Shown here in pieces: positions 19,419 through 27,931 of a stretch of 64,000 nucleotides of DNA; position 1 is the first letter of the stretch, and every line of letters starts with the position of its first letter. A program made the translations under genes and the position numbers. The DNA comes from Inquilinus sp. Marseille-Q2685 (GTDB taxonomy: Bacteria > Pseudomonadota > Alphaproteobacteria > DSM-16000 > Inquilinaceae), in contig NZ_CAKAKL010000004.1 of NCBI RefSeq assembly GCF_916619195.1, forward strand, positions 319,501-383,500. The letters run 5' to 3'. The notes under the pieces were generated by a model. The model did no database searches. It saw nothing but the letters and a program-made list of their open reading frames with translations, and was not told the origin of the DNA.

Positions 19419-21173
19419 TCAATTCCCGTACAGGTACTCCGGCAGCCACAGCGTGATGCCGGGCCAGATGTACATCAGCACCATGCACAGGATCACCACC
19501 AGCATGTACGGCATCATGCCGGCGAAGATCTGGTTGATGGTGACGTGCGGCGGCGCCACGCCCTTCAGATAGAAGGCCGACATCGCCACCGGCGGCGACA
19601 GGAACGCCGCCTGCAGGTTGACGAAGACCAGCACGCCCCACAGCACCGGGTCGATGCTGAAATGCTTCAGCAGCGGCAGGAAGATCGGCACGAAGATGAT
19701 GATGATCTCGGTCCATTCCAGCGGCCAGCCGAGCAGGAAGATGATCGCCTGCGACAGGATCATGAACTGGACCGGCGACAGGTCGAGCGACAGCACCCAG
19801 CGCTCGATCAGCGCCTGGCCGCCCAGGAGCGCGAAGACGGCGGAGAACAGGGCCGAGCCGACGAACAGCCAGCACACCATGGCGGTGGTCTTGGCGGTCA
19901 GGAACACCGCCTCCTTGGTCCGCTTCCAGTTCAGGGTGCGGGCCTGGAACGCCAGCAGGAAGGCGCCGGCGGCGCCGACCGCGGCGGATTCGGTGGCGGT
20001 GGTGATGCCGAACAGGATCACCGCCAGCACCACCACGGTGAGGATGGCGAGCGGCATGACCGACGAGGCCAGCAGCTTCAGCATCTCGAAGCGCTCGGCG
20101 GTCATGCGCCGGTAGTAGCGGAACAGCACCACCGCCGCGGCCGCGGCGACCAGGGCGAAGGCGACATGGAAGCCGGTGCCCACGCCCGCCGCCGCGCCGG
20201 TCGCCGGCGCCTCGGTGGCGACCGGCGCGCCCAGCTGCTCCAGCCCCTCCGGCACCGCCTCCGCCTCGGCCGATCCTTGCGGGTAGATCACCACGTACCA
20301 CCAGACCGCCGCGAGGGTCAGCGCCGTCAGCGCCAGCGGCACCAGCGCGGTGCCGAAGTTGCCGGCCAGCCTGGCATAGGTGAGTCGGCCGGCGCCGGTG
20401 TCGAGCGCCGCCGCCCGGGACGGCGAGACCAGCGCCTTGGCCAGCCCGACCAGCATGTTGCGCGAATAGGCGTCCTGGAACGCCCGCATCCAGCCCGGCA
20501 CCGGCACCTTCGTCTGCTCCTCCGGCAGCCGCGGCGCGACCTTCGGCTGCAGCAGCGCCCAGCCGACGATGTAGAGGAGGTACAGGAGGGCCAGGAAGAA
20601 TCCCGGGAACATCGCCGCGGCGTAGAGCTTGACCACCGACTGCCCCGCCACCGCGGCATAGACGATGATCATCACCGAGGGCGGGATCAGGATGCCCAGC
20701 GTGCCGCCGGCGGTGATCACGCCGGAGGCGAGCCGGACGTCGTAGCCGGCGCGCAGCATCGGGTTCAGCGCGATCACCCCCATCAGCACCACCACGGCGC
20801 CGACCAGCCCGCTGGCGATGCCCCAGAAGGTGCAGACGATCAGGGTGGCGACGGCCAGCGAGGCCGGCACCCGGCGGGCCGAGAGCTGGATGCTGTAGAA
20901 CATCTTGTCCACCAGCGCCCCGCGCTCCATCACATAGCCCATCAGCACGAACAGCGGGATCGAGACCAGCACGTCGTTGGTCATCGCCCCGTAGGTGCGC
21001 TGGACCATCAGGTCGAACACCCGGTTGTCCCACCACGGCTCGGCCGGATCGTAGAAGGCGTAGAAGCCGAAGAACATGCCGAGGCCCATCAGCGTGAAGG
21101 CCGTCGGAAAGCCCATCATGATCACGACCACGATGAGCCCCAGCATCGTGAGTCCGAGCGCCCCGTCGCTCAT
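19419..21173 (-). CDS. dctM: TRAP transporter large permease (DctM), with a long internal insert
   Basis: This is the 12-TM ion-coupled subunit of a tripartite periplasmic transporter. The 584-residue protein is about 150 residues longer than most DctM proteins. Family hallmarks are MGFPTAFTLMGLG at 20-32, GGTLGILIPPSVM at 156-168 and TTATESAAVGA near 391-401. An extra region at roughly 213-365 holds a charged linker, two additional hydrophobic segments (about 276-297 and 334-351) and an Ala/Pro/Glu-rich stretch. The ATG at 21173 overlaps the DctQ stop (ATGA). Confidence 0.9.
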   Translation of the reverse strand: MSDGALGLTMLGLIVVVIMMGFPTAFTLMGLGMFFGFYAFYDPAEPWWDNRVFDLMVQRTYGAMTNDVLVSIPLFVLMGYVMERGALVDKMFYSIQLSARRVPASLAVATLIVCTFWGIASGLVGAVVVLMGVIALNPMLRAGYDVRLASGVITAGGTLGILIPPSVMIIVYAAVAGQSVVKLYAAAMFPGFFLALLYLLYIVGWALLQPKVAPRLPEEQTKVPVPGWMRAFQDAYSRNMLVGLAKALVSPSRAAALDTGAGRLTYARLAGNFGTALVPLALTALTLAAVWWYVVIYPQGSAEAEAVPEGLEQLGAPVATEAPATGAAAGVGTGFHVAFALVAAAAAVVLFRYYRRMTAERFEMLKLLASSVMPLAILTVVVLAVILFGITTATESAAVGAAGAFLLAFQARTLNWKRTKEAVFLTAKTTAMVCWLFVGSALFSAVFALLGGQALIERWVLSLDLSPVQFMILSQAIIFLLGWPLEWTEIIIIFVPIFLPLLKHFSIDPVLWGVLVFVNLQAAFLSPPVAMSAFYLKGVAPPHVTINQIFAGMMPYMLVVILCMVLMYIWPGITLWLPEYLYGN

Positions 21174-21877
21174 GTCTGCAGATCTCCCCCCGCCCCGCGC
21201 TGGCGCGCCGCCTCGTCGATCTTCTGCGCCCGCGCGATCGCGTCCCGCCGGGCCGCCTCGTCCACATGCTCGCTGTGGGCCAGCTGCTCCTCGACCACGT
21301 CGATCTCGGTGACGTCCCTGAGCCGGCTCGGCCATTCCCCGGTCCGCAGGCAGGCGATGCAGCGCAGGATCTCGGCCAGGCCCTGCAGCAGCACCAGCGC
21401 CCCGGCGATCGGGATCACCGCCTTGAAGTGGTAGATCGGCGGCCCTTCCGCGGTGACGGTCGAATGCTCGTCGATCCGCCAGGACAGCTCCGCATAGCTG
21501 TATCCGGCATAGACCAGGGCGGCGATGCCGGGCAGGAAGAACAGGATGTAGAGCACCAGGTCGAACGCCGCCTGGGTCCGCGGCCGCATCGACCCGTACA
21601 GGAAGTCGCCGCGGACATGGCCGTTCTGGGCCAGGGTGTAGGCGCCGGCCAGCATGAACAGGGTGCCGTAGAACATGTTGCTGGCGTCGAAGATCCAGGC
21701 CGTCGGCATGTTCAGCAGGTATCGCTTCACCACCTCGACGCAGATCAGGGCCATCAGCCCGATGATCAGCCACGCCGCGGCCTTGCCAACCCAGGTGCTG
21801 ACGCCGTCGACCAGATGCAGGAATCGCTGGAGTCTCATGCGCTGCAGCCCGCTGCCGGAGGGTTCGGACGGGGCCAC
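21170..21877 (-). CDS. dctQ: TRAP transporter small permease (DctQ)
   Basis: A 235-residue four-helix DctQ subunit that partners DctM in the inner membrane. Helices begin at about residues 31 (AAAWLIIGLMALICVEVV), 70, 105 and 150. Family residues such as VKRYLLN and NGHVRGDF are visible. The C-terminal 60 residues are charged and extend beyond the usual length. An alternative start at Met14 (21838) is possible. It overlaps dctM by four bases and follows dctP by 43 bp, so all three are one operon. Confidence 0.9.
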   Translation of the reverse strand: MAPSEPSGSGLQRMRLQRFLHLVDGVSTWVGKAAAWLIIGLMALICVEVVKRYLLNMPTAWIFDASNMFYGTLFMLAGAYTLAQNGHVRGDFLYGSMRPRTQAAFDLVLYILFFLPGIAALVYAGYSYAELSWRIDEHSTVTAEGPPIYHFKAVIPIAGALVLLQGLAEILRCIACLRTGEWPSRLRDVTEIDVVEEQLAHSEHVDEAARRDAIARAQKIDEAARQRGAGGDLQT

Positions 21878-21920
21878 GGCGCCGCCGGACCAGCCCGACG
21901 GCGCCGGCTCCGCTGCGGGA

Positions 21921-23081
21921 TCAGAGCTTGCTGGCGGCCGCGTTGGCTCCGAAATAATGGTCGAAGGCCAGGCGCCGGTTCACGACGGTGTCCTGCTCCC
22001 ACCGCGTCGCCCGCTGGGCGAAGGCGATCTGCGATTGCAGGATCTCCTTGAACAGCGGGTTCTCCCCGGCCTTCTTCTTCACCACCTCGTCATAGACCTC
22101 GAGCTGCCGCTTCAGGATCGCCTCCGGCGTCTTGTAGAACTTGACGCCGTCCTTGCTCTGCAGCTCGCCGTAATCCTTCGAATAGCGGTCGATCGCCTTC
22201 CACTGCATGTCCTGCGATGCCGCCTCGGTCGCGTTGGCGATGATGGCTTTGATCTTGTCGGGCAGCGCGTCGTACTTGGCCTTGTTGAACAGGACCTCGA
22301 ACTGCTCGGCATTCTGGTGGTAGCTCTGCAGCATGCAGATCTTCGACACGTCCGGGAAGCCGAGCACGCGGTCGGAGGAGGCGTTGTTGAACTCGGCGGC
22401 GTCGAGCAGCCCGCGGTCCAGCGCCGAGACGATCTCGCCGCCCGGCAATGCATTGACCGCGGCGCCGAGGGCGGTGAAGACGTCGATCGAGATGCCGACG
22501 GTGCGGAACTTCAGGCCCTGCAGGTCCTCGACCTTGGCGACCGGCTTCTTGAACCAGCCCAGCGGCTGGGTCGGCATCGGCCCGTAAGGGAAGGAGACGA
22601 CATTGGCGCCGATCGAGGCGTAGAGCTTCTCCAGCAGCTCCTTGCCGCCGCCGTATTTGTGCCAGGCCAGCAGCGTGTTGGCGTCCATCGCGAAGCCGGG
22701 GCCGGATCCCCAGAGCGCCAGCGCCGTCTGCTTGCCGTAATGGTAGACCATCACGCCGTGGCCGCCGTCGAGCGTGCCCTGCGACACCGCGTCGAGCAGG
22801 CCGAAGGCGGGCACCACGGCGCCGGCCGGCAGCACCTCGATGGCCAGATCGCCGCCGGTCATGTCGTTGACCTTCTTGGCGAAGTCCTGGGCGAATTCGT
22901 GGAAGATGTCCTTCGACGGCCAGGTGCTCTGCCAGCGCATATGCACCGGCCCCTGGGCCCTGACGATGGCCGGCGCGGCGACGGTCGCCGCGGCGGCCAC
23001 GGCCGCGCCGCCCAGGAACCGGCGGCGCGACCCTTTCGATGCCGCGACGGGCGGCGTGGAATCCCGGTCATGGATGGTCAT
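21921..23081 (-). CDS. dctP: TRAP transporter substrate-binding protein, TakP/DctP-like, Tat-exported
   Basis: A 386-residue periplasmic receptor. The N-terminus has a twin-arginine signal (SRRRFLGG at about 18-25) followed by an alanine-rich core ending AIVRAQ. The mature part has WFKKPVAKVEDLQGLKFR, LPGGEIVSALDRGLLDAAE and LGFPDVSK, the layout of the 2-oxoacid-binding TakP group. A monocarboxylic 2-oxoacid or a similar organic acid is the likely ligand; this is inferred from family resemblance. It is the first gene of the dctPQM operon, with repeated GTCACAG motifs upstream. Confidence 0.9.
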   Translation of the reverse strand: MTIHDRDSTPPVAASKGSRRRFLGGAAVAAAATVAAPAIVRAQGPVHMRWQSTWPSKDIFHEFAQDFAKKVNDMTGGDLAIEVLPAGAVVPAFGLLDAVSQGTLDGGHGVMVYHYGKQTALALWGSGPGFAMDANTLLAWHKYGGGKELLEKLYASIGANVVSFPYGPMPTQPLGWFKKPVAKVEDLQGLKFRTVGISIDVFTALGAAVNALPGGEIVSALDRGLLDAAEFNNASSDRVLGFPDVSKICMLQSYHQNAEQFEVLFNKAKYDALPDKIKAIIANATEAASQDMQWKAIDRYSKDYGELQSKDGVKFYKTPEAILKRQLEVYDEVVKKKAGENPLFKEILQSQIAFAQRATRWEQDTVVNRRLAFDHYFGANAAASKL

Positions 23082-23142
23082 GGAAGCCTCCCCCTGCTGG
23101 GCGCGCGGGACGCTTCGGCCGGCGTCCTTCGATGCGCAACAA

Positions 23143-23198
23143 AGTCACAGCTTGTCACAGATGATCGCAAGAATCATCCGGCAGGATCGGTGTCACAG
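23143..23198. promoter_or_regulatory. Direct and inverted repeats in the dctP / CoA-transferase intergenic region
   Basis: GTCACAG occurs at 23144-23150, 23154-23160 and 23192-23198, the first two exactly 10 bp apart, on the same face of the helix. GATGAT (23160-23165) and ATCATC (23173-23178) form an inverted repeat between them. The region lies between divergent starts (23081 and 23340) and is the obvious control region for both operons. No regulator gene is adjacent. Confidence 0.4.
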
Positions 23199-23339
23199 AT
23201 ACGACCTTCGTCGCAGTCGCGGGGCGGCCGCGGGCCCTGCCGCAAACCGGCCGGGGTGCGGCGCGGCCTCGATTGACACCCGCCCGCCGCCCCGCTTTAG
23301 TCCCTTCGCGCCCAGTGATGCCTGACGGGGAGTGACGGG

Positions 23340-24044
23340 ATGAAGAAGGTCTATCCGGATGCGACGGCGGCGCTGGCCGGCGTGCTCCGCGACGGGATGA
23401 TGGTGATGGCCGGCGGCTTCGGCCTGTGCGGCATCCCGGAGAAGCTGATCGACGCCATCGCGCTCAGCGGCGTCACCGGCCTGACCGTGATCTCGAACAA
23501 TTGCGGCATCGACGGCGTCGGCCTCGGCAAGCTGCTCGAGCGCGGCCAGATCAAGAAGATGATCTCGTCCTATGTCGGCGAGAACAAGCTGTTCGCCCAG
23601 CAGTACCTGTCCGGCCAGCTGGAGCTGGAGTTCAATCCGCAGGGCACGCTGGCCGAGCGCATCCGCGCCGGCGGCGCCGGCATCCCGGCCTTCTTCACCA
23701 AGACCGGCGTCGGCACCATCGTCGCCGAGGGCAAGGAGGTGCGCGAGTTCGACGGCGCCGAATACGTCATGGAGCGCGGGCTGTTCGCCGACCTGGCCAT
23801 CGTCAAGGCCTGGAAGGGCGACACCGAAGGCAACCTGATCTACCGGAAGACGGCGCGGAACTTCAATCCGATGATGGCCACCGCGGCCAAAGTGACGGTG
23901 GCCGAGGTCGAGGAGCTGGTCGATGTCGGCGGGCTGGACCCGAACCAGATCCACACCCCGGGCATCTATGTGAAGCGCATCCTTCAGGGCAAGGACTACG
24001 AGAAGCGCATCGAGCAGCGCACCACCCGGCCGCGGGCCGCCTGA
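23340..24044 (+). CDS. scoA: 3-oxoacid CoA-transferase subunit A
   Basis: This is the alpha subunit of a family I CoA-transferase that moves CoA between succinyl-CoA and acetoacetate or a related 3-oxoacid. The 234 residues include [17 protein letters not shown] (about 22-38), [13 protein letters not shown] and FFTKTGVGT, all typical of SCOT alpha chains. It starts with a GGGGAGTGACGGG leader and is followed 16 bp later by the beta subunit. The divergent TRAP system for organic acids may supply substrate; that link is inferred from position. Confidence 0.93.
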   Translation: MKKVYPDATAALAGVLRDGMMVMAGGFGLCGIPEKLIDAIALSGVTGLTVISNNCGIDGVGLGKLLERGQIKKMISSYVGENKLFAQQYLSGQLELEFNPQGTLAERIRAGGAGIPAFFTKTGVGTIVAEGKEVREFDGAEYVMERGLFADLAIVKAWKGDTEGNLIYRKTARNFNPMMATAAKVTVAEVEELVDVGGLDPNQIHTPGIYVKRILQGKDYEKRIEQRTTRPRAA

Positions 24045-24060
24045 GGAGAGGGAGAGCACC

Positions 24061-24705
24061 ATGGCCTGGACCCGTGAGCAGATGGCCGCCCGCGCCGCGA
24101 AGGAGCTGCAGGACGGCTTCTACGTCAATCTCGGCATCGGCATCCCGACGCTGGTGGCGAACTACATCCCCGACGGCATCACCGTGGCGCTGCAGAGCGA
24201 GAACGGCATGCTGGGCATGGGCCCCTTCCCCTATGAGGGCGAGGAGGACCCCGACCTGATCAACGCCGGCAAGCAGACGATCACCGAGCTGCCGCAGTCG
24301 AGCTATTTCAGCTCGGCCGACTCGTTCGCCATGATCCGCGGCGGCCACATCGACCTGTCGATCCTCGGCGCCATGCAGGTGTCGAAGGACGGCGACCTCG
24401 CCAACTGGATGATCCCCGGCAAGATGGTGAAGGGGATGGGCGGGGCGATGGACCTGGTCGCCGGTGTCAAGCGCGTCGTCGTGATCATGGAGCACAACGC
24501 CAAGGACGGCACGCCGAAGCTGCTGGACGCCTGCGACCTGCCGCTGACCGGCAAGGGCGTGGTCGACCTGGTGATCACCGAGCTCGGCGTGTTCGAGATC
24601 GGGCCGCAGGGCCTGACCCTGATCGAGGTCGCCGACGGCGTCACGGTCGAGGAGATCAGGGCCAAGACCGAGGCCCCCTTCGCCACCCGCCCCGGCCTCG
24701 CCTGA
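24061..24705 (+). CDS. scoB: 3-oxoacid CoA-transferase subunit B
   Basis: The beta subunit of the CoA-transferase, 214 residues. The catalytic glutamate is Glu47 in [10 protein letters not shown], which forms the enzyme-CoA thioester. [13 protein letters not shown] at 23-35 and [14 protein letters not shown] are family hallmarks. GGAGAGGGAGAG precedes the ATG. It is co-transcribed with subunit A and probably with the deacetylase starting 10 bp downstream. Confidence 0.94.
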   Translation: MAWTREQMAARAAKELQDGFYVNLGIGIPTLVANYIPDGITVALQSENGMLGMGPFPYEGEEDPDLINAGKQTITELPQSSYFSSADSFAMIRGGHIDLSILGAMQVSKDGDLANWMIPGKMVKGMGGAMDLVAGVKRVVVIMEHNAKDGTPKLLDACDLPLTGKGVVDLVITELGVFEIGPQGLTLIEVADGVTVEEIRAKTEAPFATRPGLA

Positions 24706-24715
24706 TCCCGCCCCG

Positions 24716-25618
24716 ATGACGGGGACGCCGCTGGCGGGGCATGACCGCTACGGCTACAGCGCGATCACCCGCCGGCCGGGCACGGTCTGGCCGGACGGGA
24801 CGCGCCTCGCCGTCTATCTCGGCCTCAATCTCGAGCACTTCGCCTTCGGCGAGGGGCTGGGGGCGGAGCTGGCGCCGGGCGGGCCGCAGCCGGACGTGCT
24901 GAATTACGCCTGGCGCGACTACGGCAACCGGGTCGGCGCCTGGCGCCTGCTGGAGCTGTTCGACAGCCTAGCCCTGCCCTGCTCCGCCATCGTCAACGCC
25001 TCGATCTACGACCATTGCCCGGAGCTGCCGGCCGCCTTCCAGGCCCGCGGCGACGAGATCGTCGGCCATGGCCACAGCAACTCCGAACGCCAGGGCGTGC
25101 TGCCGGAGGCCGAGGAGGCGGCGCTGATCCGCCGCGCCACGGAGACCATCGCCCGCCACGCCGGGGCGCCGCCGAAGGGCTGGCTCGGCCCCTGGATCTC
25201 GCAGAGCCACCGCACCCCCGACCTGCTGCAGGAGGCGGGCTACGACTACCTGCTGGACTGGTGCCATGACGACCAGCCGGTGTGGATGCGCACCCGCGGC
25301 GGCCGCATCCTGTCGGTGCCGTACCCGCAGGAGCTGAACGACATCCCGGCGATCGTGGCGCGGAAGATGAACGCCGACGCCTTCGCCGACATGGTGATCG
25401 GCCAGTTCGACGAGATGCTGGAGCAGCAGGCACATGGCCAGGCCCTGGTGATGGGTGTGGCGCTGCACCCTTACATCGTCGGCCAGCCCTACCGGCTGCG
25501 CCAGCTGCGCCGCGCTTTGGCCCATATCGCCGCCCGGCGCGATTCGGTCTGGATCACCACCGCCGGCGCCATCGCCGCCCATGCCGCCGCGCTGCCGCCC
25601 GGGGTGGTGCCGGACTGA
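24716..25618 (+). CDS. Polysaccharide deacetylase-fold amidohydrolase (PuuE-like)
   Basis: A 300-residue NodB-homology protein. It resembles the cofactor-independent allantoinase PuuE/polysaccharide deacetylase group: an NLEHFAFGEG segment near 38-47, DYGNRVGAWR, and the metal-box-like GHGHSNSERQG near 117-127. The second arginine-containing motif appears as GPWISQSHRTPDLL. Start ATG at 24716 lies 10 bp after scoB. The substrate could be an N-acyl compound or an allantoin-like ring rather than a polysaccharide, because no signal peptide is seen. The link to CoA transfer is not obvious. Confidence 0.8.
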   Translation: MTGTPLAGHDRYGYSAITRRPGTVWPDGTRLAVYLGLNLEHFAFGEGLGAELAPGGPQPDVLNYAWRDYGNRVGAWRLLELFDSLALPCSAIVNASIYDHCPELPAAFQARGDEIVGHGHSNSERQGVLPEAEEAALIRRATETIARHAGAPPKGWLGPWISQSHRTPDLLQEAGYDYLLDWCHDDQPVWMRTRGGRILSVPYPQELNDIPAIVARKMNADAFADMVIGQFDEMLEQQAHGQALVMGVALHPYIVGQPYRLRQLRRALAHIAARRDSVWITTAGAIAAHAAALPPGVVPD

Positions 25619-25682
25619 GAGCCGGCGCAAGCCGCGACGCTTGCCCCTGCCCAGTTCCAAGCCCAGATTAGAGCTTTCGCAC

Positions 25683-26864
25683 ATGCGAGAGACCGGCCCC
25701 ATGCCCGACGGCACTCCCGAGGCAAGCCTCAAGCTCGTCGCCGACATCACCGCCATCGACCCCGCCGCCTGGGACGCCTGCGCCGGGCCGGACAACCCGT
25801 TCCTGTCCCACGCCTTCCTGGCGGCGCTGGAGCAGAGCGGGTCGGCCACCGCCGAGGCCGGCTGGCTGCCGCAGCATCTGGTGCTGGAGGAGTCGGACGG
25901 CCGGCTGCTCGGCGCCGTGCCGCTGTACCTCAAGGGCCATTCCTACGGCGAATACGTCTTCGACCACAGCTGGGCCCGCGCCTATGAGCAGGCGGGCGGG
26001 CATTATTATCCGAAGCTGCAATCGGCCGTGCCCTTCACCCCGGTCACCGGCCCGCGCCTCCTGGTCCGTCCCGGCGCGCCGGCGCAAACCGCCGACCTGC
26101 TGATCCATGGGCTGGAGCAGGCGGCGCTGGCGCACAAGGTCTCCTCCGTCCACGTCACCTTCCCGACCGAGGCCGACTGGTCGCGCCTCGGCGCAGCCGG
26201 CTGGCTGCAGCGGGTCGGCGAGCAGTACCATTGGGATAATGAAGGCTACGCCAGCTTCGACGACTTCCTGGCGACGCTGAACAGCCGCCGGCGCAAGGAC
26301 ATCCGCAAGGAGCGGCAGCGCGCAGTCGAAGGCGGCATCCGCCTGACCGTGCTGACCGGCAGTGACCTGAAGCCGCAGCACTGGGACGCGTTCTTCCGCT
26401 TCTACCGCAACACCAGCGACCGCAAATGGGGCGACCCGTACCTGACCCGGGAGTTCTTCGCCCGGATCGGCGAGACCATGGCCGACCGCATCGCCCTGGT
26501 GATGGCGGAGAAGGACGGCCGCTGGATCGCCGGCGCCCTGAACCTGATCGGCAGCGACACGATCTACGGCCGCAACTGGGGCTGCGACGGCCGCGACTAT
26601 CCCTTCCTGCATTTCGAGGCCTGCTACTACCAGGCGATCGACTTCGCCATCGCCCGCGGGCTGAAGCGGGTCGAGGCCGGGGCGCAGGGCGAGCACAAGG
26701 TGATGCGCGGCTACCGCCCGGTGCGGACCTACAGCGCCCACTGGATCCGCGATCCCGGCTTCCGCCGCGCCGTGGCCGATTTCCTGGCCCGCGAGACCCG
26801 CGCGGTCGAGGCCGGCATCGAAGACCTCGCCGAACACCTCCCCTTCCGGCAGACTTGCTCCTAG
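25683..26864 (+). CDS. DUF482 / GNAT-fold acyltransferase
   Basis: This protein of about 393 residues belongs to the DUF482 family, which has a GNAT-like fold related to FemX/peptidoglycan aminoacyl transferases. Recognisable parts are NPFLSHAFLAALEQSG, GAVPLYLKGHSYGEYVFDHSW, LNSRRRKDIRKERQ and the C-terminal AGAQGEHKVMRGYRPV. The start may be 25683 or 25701; the latter has GAGAG seven bases upstream. The family is widespread in proteobacteria and its acyl donor and acceptor are not established. It precedes the DUF533 gene in the same direction. Confidence 0.85.
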   Translation: MRETGPMPDGTPEASLKLVADITAIDPAAWDACAGPDNPFLSHAFLAALEQSGSATAEAGWLPQHLVLEESDGRLLGAVPLYLKGHSYGEYVFDHSWARAYEQAGGHYYPKLQSAVPFTPVTGPRLLVRPGAPAQTADLLIHGLEQAALAHKVSSVHVTFPTEADWSRLGAAGWLQRVGEQYHWDNEGYASFDDFLATLNSRRRKDIRKERQRAVEGGIRLTVLTGSDLKPQHWDAFFRFYRNTSDRKWGDPYLTREFFARIGETMADRIALVMAEKDGRWIAGALNLIGSDTIYGRNWGCDGRDYPFLHFEACYYQAIDFAIARGLKRVEAGAQGEHKVMRGYRPVRTYSAHWIRDPGFRRAVADFLARETRAVEAGIEDLAEHLPFRQTCS

Positions 26865-26944
26865 CCGCATCCCGCGGCCGGCATTACGACACGACGGCCG
26901 CAGAAACTGATGGGGCGGCCGCCGGGAACCGAGGGAGAGGGACG

Positions 26945-27814
26945 ATGGATCTCGACAAGCTCTTGGGTGCGTTGGCGCAGAGCGGCATGGGCCGCGCTTC
27001 CGGCGGCGGCGGGGCCGGCGGCCTCGACCTCGGCGGCATCCTCAGCCAGGTGCTGGGCGGGGGCGGCGCGCCCTCCGGCGGGCTCGGCGGATCGGGCGGC
27101 GGCCTGGGCGGTCTCGGCGGGCTGCTGCAGGGCCTGGGCGCCGGCGGTGCCGGAGGCGGCGGGCTGGGCGGCCTGGGCAGCATCCTCGGAGGCCTTTCCG
27201 GCGGCCAGAGCCGCAGCGGTGGCCTCGGTGGAGGCCTGGGCGGCGGGCTGATGGCGATCATCGCCACGATCGCCATGCAGGCGCTGCAGAACCGTGGCGG
27301 AGGCGGCGGGCTGCTGGGCGGCCTCGGCGGCCAGGACGATGCGCCGCAGGCGGCTCCGGCCGGCCCGGCGGCAACCCCGGCTCCAGGCGCGAGCGGAGGC
27401 GCGGGCGGCGGCTTCCTCGATATGGCCGATTCGGTCGGCGGCGGCGGGGCCCAGGCAGCACCGCTGATCGGGCAGGACACGGCGCACCGCATCATCCGCA
27501 CGATGATCGCCGCGGCGGCCGCCGACGGCACCATCGACCAGAACGAGGCGGCGGCGATCCAGGGCCAGCTCGGCGAGGAGGATGCGGAGGAGCGCGCGTT
27601 CATCGAGCAGGAGCTGAGCAACCCGGCGACGCCGGAGCAGCTGGCGGCCGGGGTCGGCGGCCCGCAGGAGGCGGCGCAGATCTACACCGCGGCGCTGCTG
27701 ACCGTGACCATGGATTCGCCGGAGGAAAGCCGCTTCCTGAAGCAGCTGGCCCTGGCGCTGCGCCTGGACGCCCAGACCATCGCCGCGCTGCACCAGACGG
27801 TGAAGCAGGGCTGA
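26945..27814 (+). CDS. DUF533 protein with glycine-rich N-terminal half
   Basis: A 289-residue protein. The C-terminal half (about 170-289) is a DUF533/TerB-like helical domain with RTMIAAAAADGTIDQNEAAAI, an acidic helix-loop-helix common to the family. The N-terminal half is low complexity: repeated GGLGG, GGLL and GGILS units, interrupted by one hydrophobic segment, GGGLMAIIATIAMQALQN near 99-116. The family includes inner-membrane protein YebE. GGGAGAGGG precedes the ATG. Function is unknown; a membrane-linked stress protein is plausible. Confidence 0.8.
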   Translation: MDLDKLLGALAQSGMGRASGGGGAGGLDLGGILSQVLGGGGAPSGGLGGSGGGLGGLGGLLQGLGAGGAGGGGLGGLGSILGGLSGGQSRSGGLGGGLGGGLMAIIATIAMQALQNRGGGGGLLGGLGGQDDAPQAAPAGPAATPAPGASGGAGGGFLDMADSVGGGGAQAAPLIGQDTAHRIIRTMIAAAAADGTIDQNEAAAIQGQLGEEDAEERAFIEQELSNPATPEQLAAGVGGPQEAAQIYTAALLTVTMDSPEESRFLKQLALALRLDAQTIAALHQTVKQG

Positions 27815-27830
27815 GGTACTCCCCTCTTTC

Positions 27831-27908
27831 TGTCATGCCCGGGCTTGACCCGGGCATCCAGAAGGTCTCGACGCCCTCTGGATTGCCGGGTCAAGCCCGG
27901 CAATGACA
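27831..27908. repeat. Dispersed palindromic repeat, family A, copy 2
   Basis: A 78-bp element, TGTCATGCCCGGGCTTGACC at the left and a mirror end CCCGGCAATGACA at the right, with ATCCAG and CTGGAT as inner edges. Outer arms match copy 1; the centre differs. It sits between the convergent DUF533 and hydroxyacid dehydrogenase genes. Confidence 0.85.
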
Positions 27909-27931
27909 GTTGGAGGGAACGGCTCTCTCTC

